Shown one piece after another: positions 1 through 5,591 of a DNA stretch of 5,728 bases (its first letter is position 1; every line of letters starts with the position of its first letter). The notes beneath the pieces were generated by a model, which saw only the letters and a list, made by a program, of their open reading frames with translations, had not been told where the DNA came from and did no database searches. This DNA comes from an uncultured Bacilli bacterium (GTDB lineage: Bacteria > Bacillota_I > Bacilli_A > RF39 > UBA660): NCBI GenBank assembly GCA_947629195.1, contig CANRCS010000064.1, positions 1 through 5,728 of the forward strand, written 5' to 3'. A program made the translations under genes and the position numbers.

Positions 1-1307
1 GGTGTGTAATTTATTCTTTCATCATCACCAGTAACTTTTACATCTACTTCGTACTCGCCTTCACCAAGTCCAGATAAGTCTATACTTGCATTTATTGATG
101 ATGCATCTATTGAATCAATTACCGATGAAACACCTTTTGCTATTACAGTAATCATTATATCATCCTGAGTTGCAGCATTAACAACTAATCCACTAGCTAA
201 GTTTTCTGATTTAATTCTTACGTTTTCTATTTCTTTTGATGTTTCAGGTTCTAGTGTTACTTTTATATTTATTTTGTTCGATGATAATGCTCTTACACCA
301 GTTGGTTTTTTGATTGTTTCAGAATATTCTTTATTTTCTTTTAATCCATTAACATCTATTTCTATTGGTATATAATTTAATGAATTTAAGACATTTTCAT
401 CACCATATACAGTTATTTTTGATATATCAGATGTCATAGTACTAATTGCTTTTCCAAATACTACTGAACCTTTTGGAATTATTTTTATTGGTAATTCCTT
501 ATTTGGAGATGTTATTTTTAGAGTTGCATTTATTTTTTCTGGTACTATTTCTACATCTACTATATTTCCTGCTTCATCATAAGCTTTAAGTGGTATATCT
601 TTTACTTCTATATCACCTGCTTCTTGCTTTGGCATATTATTTATATCTAATAATGCTTTTACTGTTGCAACATTTTCTAATGTGTGTTCTGCGCCTTTTA
701 CATATACTTCTTCAATACTTGGAGTAATTTCTTGTATGAATAATTTTTCATCTAATTTATCTTCATTTAATAAATCTATATTAACTGTCTTTGTAGTTGA
801 TTTTTTAGGATAAATAATTACGGTTGCAACTGAAGGATCTAATTTATAATCTATTGAACTAAGTGATTGTTTATATTTTAAATTAACCTTATGAGTTCCA
901 GGTTCCAAGTCAGATAAATCAATAGTAATATCATGTGTAGAAAGTTGTCTAGCCAAATATAAATCTGAACTTCTACCTATTAAAGTTATATCTACTTTTT
1001 CTGGTAATCCCTCAACTACATATGCTTCTTTATTATAAATTGCATTGACAGGTTGATCATATATTACTTCTGCACTTGTTTCTGATAACATTACACTTTT
1101 GTTATCTACAATAAAGAAAGTTGCAAGTGCCATAATTAAAGATATAAATACTAATGTATTTTTCTTCATTATCCATTTTTCTAAATATTTTCCATTTTTA
1201 CTAGATACTTTTGTTATTGATAAAAATAATTTTGTTATTGGAACGATAATAAATTTATCTATTTTAGAGGCTATTCCTTTAGATATTTTTTTAAACAATT
1301 TCTTCAT
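1..1307 (-). CDS. cdaR: YbbR-domain regulator of c-di-AMP synthase, partial (C-terminus beyond window)
   Basis: Starting from the ATG at 1307-1305 the minus strand stays open for 435 codons to the window edge, so the gene is cut at its 3' end. Residues 1-48 are Lys-rich and cytoplasmic (14 Lys, 2 acidic to residue 50). One membrane helix spans about 50-67 (LVFISLIMALATFFIV). The extracytoplasmic part is made of beta-rich YbbR-like repeats at roughly 76-167, 172-265, 270-353 and 357 onward, with recurring elements such as IDLSDLEPGTHKV and IDLSGLGEGEYEV; the fourth repeat is near its end. In this family CdaR binds the membrane part of CdaA and modulates c-di-AMP synthesis. The position directly after cdaA, with a 17-nt overlap in another frame, fits. 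The start is supported by an AGGAGG 9 nt upstream. The long basic N-terminus differs from the short one typical of Bacillus CdaR. The assignment is firm; the exact repeat borders are estimates. Confidence 0.9.
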   Translation of the reverse strand, partial: MKKLFKKISKGIASKIDKFIIVPITKLFLSITKVSSKNGKYLEKWIMKKNTLVFISLIMALATFFIVDNKSVMLSETSAEVIYDQPVNAIYNKEAYVVEGLPEKVDITLIGRSSDLYLARQLSTHDITIDLSDLEPGTHKVNLKYKQSLSSIDYKLDPSVATVIIYPKKSTTKTVNIDLLNEDKLDEKLFIQEITPSIEEVYVKGAEHTLENVATVKALLDINNMPKQEAGDIEVKDIPLKAYDEAGNIVDVEIVPEKINATLKITSPNKELPIKIIPKGSVVFGKAISTMTSDISKITVYGDENVLNSLNYIPIEIDVNGLKENKEYSETIKKPTGVRALSSNKINIKVTLEPETSKEIENVRIKSENLASGLVVNAATQDDIMITVIAKGVSSVIDSIDASSINASIDLSGLGEGEYEVDVKVTGDDERINYT

Positions 1308-2124
1308 CTATTGTTTCCTCCTCTTCATCATCATCGTCATCATCAATAACTATTTCTCTTTTAGGTTTTAACTCTTCTAGTAACATTATTTTAGCATCGT
1401 CTAATGAAAGGTTGTAATGTAATTCCCCATTTATAGCAATAGATATTCTACCAGTTTCTTCTGATACTACAAATGCTATACAGTCTGTTTCTTCACTTAT
1501 TCCAAGTGCAGCTCTATGTCTAGTACCAAGTCTTTTACTGATTGAATCATCTGTACTTACAGGGAATACTGCTCCTGCACTTGTAATTCTATCACCTTGA
1601 ATTATAGTACCACCATCATGTAATGGGTTGTTTGGGAAAAATATTGATATTAATAATTCACTTGAAATATCTGCATATAATTTTGTTGATTTTTCAATAT
1701 ATTCATTTAATGAAATATCTCTTTCTAAAACTATTAAAGCACCAATTTTTGTTCTTTTTAAATATTCTGCTGCTTGTATAATTTCATAAACAAGTTTTTC
1801 CCTTTCATCCACAGTAAGTGTTTTATGCCTACCTAATAATTGATTTCTTCCTAAATGTTCTAATATTCCTCTAATTTCTGGTTGAAATATTATTATAATC
1901 GCTAATGGTCCCCACATTATTACGTATTCTAATAACAAACCTACTGTAACTAAATCTAATAAATCACTTAAAATTTTGATACATATTACAAATAGAATAC
2001 CCTTAAATAATAAAACCATTTTAACATTGTTTCTTATTCTTTTTAATATGTAGTAAAACATTAGCCATACTATGGAAACATCTAGAATTTTCTTTAATAA
2101 TATAAGTACTGAATCTAATGTCAT
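1291..2124 (-). CDS. cdaA: Membrane-bound diadenylate cyclase CdaA (c-di-AMP synthase)
   Basis: CdaA condenses two ATP into cyclic di-AMP, a second messenger for osmolyte and potassium transport and cell-wall homeostasis, at the inner face of the membrane. The 277-residue length is typical. Three membrane segments lie at about 13-27, 36-53 and 58-79, followed by the conserved IIFQPEIR linker (78-85). The DAC catalytic domain spans about 100-250 with GALIVLER (128-135), SSELLISIF (154-162), LHDGG (168-172) and GTRHRAALGIS (200-210). The RHR motif is intact at 202-204. The usual DGA motif reads DGG at 170-172, keeping the metal-binding Asp. The last 17 residues (DDDDDDEEEETIDEEIV) are almost all acidic. 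A GGAGG 7 nt upstream supports the start. It forms an operon with the overlapping cdaR. An extended -10 promoter sits just upstream and a terminator closes the preceding gene, so cdaA probably starts the transcript. Confidence 0.95.
   Translation of the reverse strand: MTLDSVLILLKKILDVSIVWLMFYYILKRIRNNVKMVLLFKGILFVICIKILSDLLDLVTVGLLLEYVIMWGPLAIIIIFQPEIRGILEHLGRNQLLGRHKTLTVDEREKLVYEIIQAAEYLKRTKIGALIVLERDISLNEYIEKSTKLYADISSELLISIFFPNNPLHDGGTIIQGDRITSAGAVFPVSTDDSISKRLGTRHRAALGISEETDCIAFVVSEETGRISIAINGELHYNLSLDDAKIMLLEELKPKREIVIDDDDDDEEEETIDEEIV
1317..1322 (-). promoter_or_regulatory. Ribosome binding site of cdaR inside the cdaA coding end
   Basis: The minus strand reads AGGAGG followed by 9 nt and then the ATG of cdaR. 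The same bases are Glu codons (GAA GAG GAG GAA) in the acidic tail of CdaA. This fixes the cdaR start and implies that the two genes are translated from one message. Confidence 0.8.
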
Positions 2125-2155
2125 TTTTAATCCTCCCTTTTATATATGTATTAAA

Positions 2156-2164
2156 ATTATATCA
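2156..2164 (-). promoter_or_regulatory. Extended -10 promoter for cdaA-cdaR
   Basis: The minus strand reads TGATATAAT, a perfect TGn plus TATAAT extended -10 element, 31 nt before the cdaA ATG. The predicted transcript would have a leader of about 25 nt, enough for the GGAGG site and no riboswitch. No good -35 hexamer is visible at 16-18 nt, which an extended -10 can tolerate. A second TATAAT on the same strand at 2181-2176 is an alternative. Confidence 0.55.
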
Positions 2165-2238
2165 AAAATATCGACATTATAAAACCTGTTTATAATTATT
2201 TTTTCATATTTCACACTTATTTTACAAATTTATAAAAT

Positions 2239-2272
2239 AATAAAGAAAATTCTATTTAGAATCTTCTTTATT
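2239..2272 (-). terminator. Hairpin terminator of the small membrane-protein gene
   Basis: The minus-strand RNA folds into a 15-bp stem with a 4-nt loop. The left arm is AATAAAGAAGATTCT, the loop AAAT, and the right arm AGAATTTTCTTTATT, with a single G-U pair. On the plus strand that pair would be an A-C mismatch, so the structure suits minus-strand transcription. The TAG stop of the gene (2254-2252) falls in the loop and first base of the right arm. The U tract after the stem is short and broken (ATTTTAT), so termination efficiency is uncertain. Confidence 0.6.
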
Positions 2273-2713
2273 GTTATTTTCACCTGTAATTATACTATCG
2301 TTTTCACTTTCTAATGCAGGAGCCCAATCATTAGAATCTATTATTTTTGTTTCTTCTTTTTTATCTGTACTCTTCTCTTTATCTTCAATAACCACTTTTT
2401 CAGTTTTATCTTCTTTTATATCTTTGTTTTCATCTTTAGGTTTAATAGAATCTATTTTTGATTTTTCGTTACTTTGTTGTATAAGTTCATCTAATGTTTT
2501 TGGTTTTTCATCAACTATTTCATCATTGTCAATTATCTCTTCATCTTTAATTTCTGCCTCTTTTTTAGTATTTTTAGTTTTTTTAGGTTTATCATCTTTT
2601 TCTTCCTTAACTTTTTTATCTGCAATATAACCTATTAAAGTGAAAATTAGAAATAAACAAATAACTATTATCCATATATAGTAATCTGATATAAAGTTTT
2701 GAATCATATCCAT
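2252..2713 (-). CDS. Small single-pass membrane protein with a charged, probably disordered tail; function unknown
   Basis: I do not recognise a characterised family. Starting at the ATG at 2713 the product has 153 residues. A membrane helix lies at about 11-30 (YYIWIIVICLFLIFTLIGYI), ending in GYIADKK. The remaining 123 residues are about half Lys, Asp and Glu and low in hydrophobics, so they are probably a disordered cytoplasmic tail. A less charged stretch near the C-terminus (SNDWAPALESEN) contains the only Trp of the tail and could be a short binding motif. An upstream in-frame ATG at 2737 would add eight residues, but that stretch encodes the AGGAG ribosome binding site (2726-2722, 8 nt before 2713), so 2713 is the better start. 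The gene has its own promoter and a terminator, and is transcribed in the same direction as cdaA. A scaffold role at the membrane is possible but unproven. Confidence 0.75.
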   Translation of the reverse strand: MDMIQNFISDYYIWIIVICLFLIFTLIGYIADKKVKEEKDDKPKKTKNTKKEAEIKDEEIIDNDEIVDEKPKTLDELIQQSNEKSKIDSIKPKDENKDIKEDKTEKVVIEDKEKSTDKKEETKIIDSNDWAPALESENDSIITGENNNKEDSK

Positions 2714-2721
2714 AATACTCT

Positions 2722-2726
2722 CTCCT
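2722..2726 (-). promoter_or_regulatory. Ribosome binding site deciding the start of the small membrane-protein gene
   Basis: The minus strand reads AGAAGGAGAGAGTATT and then ATG at 2713. The core AGGAG is 8 nt from that ATG. It would lie inside the coding region if the upstream ATG at 2737 were used, and 2737 has no comparable site of its own. Confidence 0.7.
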
Positions 2727-2741
2727 TCTATTCTCATATTT

Positions 2742-2770
2742 ATATTAACATTTTATGTTTTTTTTTACAA
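2742..2770 (-). promoter_or_regulatory. Candidate promoter for the small membrane-protein gene
   Basis: On the minus strand TTGTAA (2770-2765) is separated by 17 nt from TAATAT (2747-2742), which is preceded by TGT as in an extended -10. Transcription would start near 2735, giving a leader of about 22 nt and agreeing with the 2713 start. A run of nine A (2766-2758) overlaps the -35 end and spacer. A TATAAT at 2779-2774 is an alternative -10 with a poorer -35. Confidence 0.4.
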
Positions 2771-2823
2771 TATATTATAAATATTTATTAATTTTTAACA
2801 GTAACTGATTTGTATAGTAGACA

Positions 2824-2829
2824 TATAAT
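2824..2829 (+). promoter_or_regulatory. Candidate -10 element for the ABC importer operon
   Basis: A perfect TATAAT lies 29 nt upstream of the first ATG. No good -35 matches at 16-18 nt; the nearest good hexamer, TTAACA at 2795-2800, is 23 nt away. The perfect inverted repeat CAGT-A-ACTG (2799-2807) sits where the -35 should be. A promoter depending on an activator, or one blocked by a repressor there, is possible. The leader is too short for a riboswitch. Confidence 0.4.
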
Positions 2830-2841
2830 AAGAGTGTATAA

Positions 2842-2848
2842 AGGGGGA
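2842..2848 (+). promoter_or_regulatory. Ribosome binding site of the substrate-binding protein gene
   Basis: AGGGGGA lies about 10-11 nt before the ATG at 2859. It is a good purine-rich match at the long end of normal spacing, and is the only strong ribosome binding site in this operon. Confidence 0.6.
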
Positions 2849-2858
2849 TTTTAATTAT

Positions 2859-3860
2859 ATGAAAAAAATATTGGCATGGGTATTAATTGCCTTAGTTGGT
2901 GTTGCATTAATTATTACATTAATTGTTGAGAAAAGTAATAAAAACTCTGAACTTACAAAACTAAAAGTTGCAGAAGTTACACATAGTATTTTTTATGCAC
3001 CACAATATATTGCGATTGAAAATGGATACTTTAAAGATGAAGGATTAGATATAGAACTTATTTTAACACCTGGTGCAGACAAAGTTGCATCTGCGGTTTT
3101 ATCTGGAGATGTTCAAATTGGTTTTAGTGGTAGTGAGGCTACTATATATGTTTACAATGGTGGAGAAAAAGATTATTTGAAAACATTTGCAGGATTAACT
3201 AATAAGGATGGTTCTTTTCTAGTTGCACGTAAAAAAGATGATAATTTCAACATAAATAAATTAGTTGGAAAACATGTAGTTGCCGGTAGGGCTGGCGGAA
3301 TGCCTGTAATGAACTTCGAATGGGCTCTTAGAAATAGTAACATAGATCCTAAAGAAGATTTAAATGTTGATACATCAATAGAATTTGCTTCTATGCAAGG
3401 TGCTTTTATTGGAGGTATTGGTGACTATGTAAGTTTATTTGAACCTAACGCTTCACAAATGGAAAAAGAAGGACTTGGTTATATAGTTGCATCTATTGGA
3501 GAATTAGCAGGTAATATTCCATATACATCATATAATGCTAAAAAAAGTTATATAGAAGAAAATAAAGATATTATTCAAAAATTTACTAATGCCATAGATA
3601 AGGGATTAGAGTTTGTACAAAAAAATGATACAGATACAATTGCTAAATTATTAGTTGATTACTTCCCAGATACATCACTTGAAGATATAAAAAATGCAGT
3701 TCAAAGTTATAAAGATATTGATGCATGGCAAAAAACTACTGAAATAAAGAAAGAAGATTTTGATAGAATACAAGATATCATGATAGCATCTAATACAATT
3801 GAGAAAAAAGTAGACTATGATGAATTAGTCGAAACAAGTTTCTTTAAAATTGAAAAATAA
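2859..3860 (+). CDS. NitT/TauT-type ABC importer substrate-binding protein (SsuA/THI5-like)
   Basis: This is the extracytoplasmic binding protein of a small-molecule importer. It has 333 residues, usual for the family. An N-terminal helix at about 4-23 is followed by a short linker and the SsuA/NMT1-type domain from about residue 36. Diagnostic stretches are THSIFYAPQYIAIENGYF (41-58), GLDIEL (62-67), GADKVASAVLSGDVQIGFSG (72-91) and, later, the glycine-rich GRAGGMP and an IPYTSYNAKKSYIEEN segment. Family members bind aliphatic sulfonates, taurine, nitrate, thiamine precursors or riboflavin; the residues seen do not tell which. There is no lipobox and no Cys anywhere in the protein, and no clear signal-peptidase site, so it is probably held by an uncleaved signal anchor. 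It is first in an operon with the ATPase and permease. Family assignment is firm; the substrate is open. Confidence 0.9.
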   Translation: MKKILAWVLIALVGVALIITLIVEKSNKNSELTKLKVAEVTHSIFYAPQYIAIENGYFKDEGLDIELILTPGADKVASAVLSGDVQIGFSGSEATIYVYNGGEKDYLKTFAGLTNKDGSFLVARKKDDNFNINKLVGKHVVAGRAGGMPVMNFEWALRNSNIDPKEDLNVDTSIEFASMQGAFIGGIGDYVSLFEPNASQMEKEGLGYIVASIGELAGNIPYTSYNAKKSYIEENKDIIQKFTNAIDKGLEFVQKNDTDTIAKLLVDYFPDTSLEDIKNAVQSYKDIDAWQKTTEIKKEDFDRIQDIMIASNTIEKKVDYDELVETSFFKIEK

Positions 3861-4610
3861 ATGAAAAACTTACTTGAAGTCAAAAACTTAAAGAAAATTT
3901 ATCATGATAAAAATGGAGAAATCATTGCAATAGATAATATAAGTTTTGAAGTAAAAGATGGTGAATTTATCGCAATAGTTGGTCCAAGTGGTTGTGGTAA
4001 AAGTACTATATTATCTATATTATCAAACTTGGAAGAAAAATCAGATGGTGAAATAATATTTGGTAAAGATGAAGTTAAAATCGGATATATGTTACAAAAT
4101 GATGCTCTATTTGACCATAGAACCATACTTAAAAATACACTTATTGGACTTGAGATAAATAAAGATTTAAACGAAGAAAAAAAACAAAGAGTTATTAATC
4201 TTTTAAATACTTATGGACTTGGAGAATTTATAAATAAGTATCCTAAAAATTTATCAGGTGGTATGAGACAAAGATGTGCACTTATTAGAACACTCGCAAT
4301 AGAACCAGATATATTATTATTAGATGAACCATTCTCTGCTTTAGATTACCAAACTAGACTTGCAGTAAGTGATGATGTTTATAAGATAATTAAAAAGGAA
4401 AAAAAGACTGCTATTATTGTTACACATGACCTAGAAGAAGCAATATCAATTGCAGATAAAGTAATTGTGTTAAGTAATAGACCTTCTACTATTAAAAATA
4501 TATATGAAATAAATTTACCAAATAAATCAGTACCTACTAAAAATAGAAAACTTAAAGAATTTTCTGATTATTATAATATGATATGGAAAGATTTAGATGT
4601 CCATGTATAG
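3861..4610 (+). CDS. NitT/TauT-type ABC importer ATPase subunit
   Basis: This cytoplasmic ATPase powers the importer. At 249 residues it is a single nucleotide-binding domain of usual length. All motifs are intact: Walker A GPSGCGKS (41-48), Q-loop Gln79 in GYMLQND, signature LSGGMRQR (131-138), Walker B ILLLDE (151-156), D-loop SALD (159-162) and the switch His189 in VTHD. The family resembles SsuB/TauB/ThiZ-type subunits. The ATG directly follows the TAA of the binding-protein gene, with no spacer and in the same reading frame. No Shine-Dalgarno sequence is visible in the preceding 20 nt, so translation probably depends on coupling with the upstream gene. The start is supported by the typical LLEVKNLKKIY opening. 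The 3' end overlaps the permease gene by 14 nt. Confidence 0.95.
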   Translation: MKNLLEVKNLKKIYHDKNGEIIAIDNISFEVKDGEFIAIVGPSGCGKSTILSILSNLEEKSDGEIIFGKDEVKIGYMLQNDALFDHRTILKNTLIGLEINKDLNEEKKQRVINLLNTYGLGEFINKYPKNLSGGMRQRCALIRTLAIEPDILLLDEPFSALDYQTRLAVSDDVYKIIKKEKKTAIIVTHDLEEAISIADKVIVLSNRPSTIKNIYEINLPNKSVPTKNRKLKEFSDYYNMIWKDLDVHV

Positions 4611-5391
4611 TTTAGAACATAAAGAGTTTTTAAAGAAAAATAAAAGAAAAAAATTATTTATATTATTTAGTCAAATTTTCATATTAATATTTCTAATTGT
4701 TATGTGGGAAATTGCTTCAGATAATGGATGGATAAATTCATTTATATACTCTTCACCTTCAAAAGTTTTAGATACTATTATAAATCTTCATAATACTAAT
4801 AATTTATATATACATATTTTTACTACTGTTTATGAAACTCTTATAAGTTTTGGAGTTGGTACTTTAATAGGTATTGGGATTGCAATTATATTATGGTGGA
4901 ATAAAACTTTAGCTAAAATATTAGACCCATTTTTAACAGTATTAAACAGTTTACCAAAAGTTGCTTTAGGTCCTATTATTATAATTTGGGTAGGTGCGAA
5001 TACAAAATCTATAATTTTTATGGCATTACTTATATCAGTTATTATTACTATAATGAATGTATACCAAGGTTTTATAAGTACAGATGTTATTAAATTAAAA
5101 TTATTAAAAAGTTTTGGAGCAAATAAATTTCAAATATTAACTAAAGCGGTATTTCCAACTAACTATTCAAATATAATTAGTATGTTAAAGATAAATATTA
5201 GTATGTCATTAATCGGTATCATAATGGGAGAATTTTTAGTATCAAAAAAAGGTATAGGTTATCTAATAATGTATGGTTCACAAATATTTAATTTAAGTTT
5301 AGTTATGTCTGGAATTATTCTACTTGCTATTGTGGCTACTGTTATGTATTATGTTGTCTACACTATTGAAAAACTAATCATCAAAGATTAG
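4597..5391 (+). CDS. NitT/TauT-type ABC importer permease subunit
   Basis: This membrane subunit forms the translocation path with its partner ATPase, probably as a homodimer because only one permease gene is present. It has 264 residues and six predicted helices; the first is at about 20-40 and the last at about 236-258. Family landmarks are SSPSKVLDTI (52-61), the NSLPKVALGPIIIIWVG stretch (117-133) and the coupling-helix region LLKSFGANKFQILTKAVFP (169-187), which corresponds to the EAA loop that docks on the ATPase. The start overlaps the ATPase end by 14 nt. A weak GGAAAG lies 6 nt upstream; a second ATG at 4603 would remove only two residues. The TAG stop lies inside the operon terminator stem. 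Confidence 0.92.
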   Translation: MSMYSLEHKEFLKKNKRKKLFILFSQIFILIFLIVMWEIASDNGWINSFIYSSPSKVLDTIINLHNTNNLYIHIFTTVYETLISFGVGTLIGIGIAIILWWNKTLAKILDPFLTVLNSLPKVALGPIIIIWVGANTKSIIFMALLISVIITIMNVYQGFISTDVIKLKLLKSFGANKFQILTKAVFPTNYSNIISMLKINISMSLIGIIMGEFLVSKKGIGYLIMYGSQIFNLSLVMSGIILLAIVATVMYYVVYTIEKLIIKD

Positions 5392-5400
5392 TTTTTTCAA
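5366..5400 (+). terminator. Bidirectional intrinsic terminator after the ABC importer operon
   Basis: An inverted repeat has left arm TTGAAAAACTAATC (5366-5379), a 6-nt loop, and right arm GATTAGTTTTTTCAA (5386-5400), one T longer than a perfect match. It gives a stem of about 14 bp with a T6 run on the plus strand and T5 on the minus strand, so it can stop transcription from both sides. The permease stop codon (5389-5391) is in the right arm. A second, AT-only inverted repeat follows (CAATATT at 5398-5404 with AATATTG at 5422-5428). Confidence 0.8.
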
Positions 5401-5410
5401 TATTAATATT

Positions 5411-5591
5411 TTATATTTTAAAATATTGTTTTTCATTTGTTACAAGATCTATCCATTCATTACTAGTCTTCTCATTTGGTATTTCTTTTTCTTCTTCTTG
5501 ATAGGAAGCTAGTATTTTGTCAAATCTATTTTTTATTTTCTATTTTTTCTTTTTCATCTATATACTCAAGCAGATTTTCAATTTCAACTGT
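5411..5591 (-). pseudogene. Unrecognised decayed coding fragments in two frames
   Basis: Two short open stretches follow one another on the minus strand in different frames. The first (5591-5526) encodes TVEIENLLEYIDEKEKIENKK and then a stop. The second (5539-5411) encodes about 42 residues including NRFDKILASYQEEEKEIP and EWIDLVTNEKQYF, ending in TAA. They overlap near 5530, where a single frame change would join them into one charged, coiled-coil-like C-terminus. Neither has its own start or ribosome binding site. I do not recognise the family. They could be the tail of the same disrupted gene as the Bro-N-like fragment or of another one. The call is an inference from codon-like composition and collinearity. 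Confidence 0.4.

Noticed and set aside
1099..1371. 90-codon plus-strand open frame
   Set aside because: It lies opposite cdaR and the end of cdaA, has no ribosome binding site, and its Phe/Ile-rich product is the complement of Lys-rich coding sequence.
2271..2630. 119-codon plus-strand open frame rich in Ser, Leu and Phe
   Set aside because: It is the complement of the charged tail of the small membrane protein; the Ser/Leu/Phe bias is what antisense Glu/Asp/Lys codons give. No ribosome binding site is seen.
2830..2858. Possible TPP or other riboswitch before the importer
   Set aside because: Only about 25 nt separate the likely transcription start from the ATG, too short for any known vitamin riboswitch, and no conserved aptamer motif is seen in the intergenic region.
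3902..4126. 74-codon minus-strand open frame inside the ATPase gene
   Set aside because: It is opposite the strongly conserved Walker A region of a clear ABC ATPase and has no similarity or start signal of its own.
5398..5428. AT-only inverted repeat as an independent second terminator
   Set aside because: The arms are only 7-8 A/T pairs with a long loop in very AT-rich DNA; the adjacent stronger hairpin already accounts for termination in both directions.
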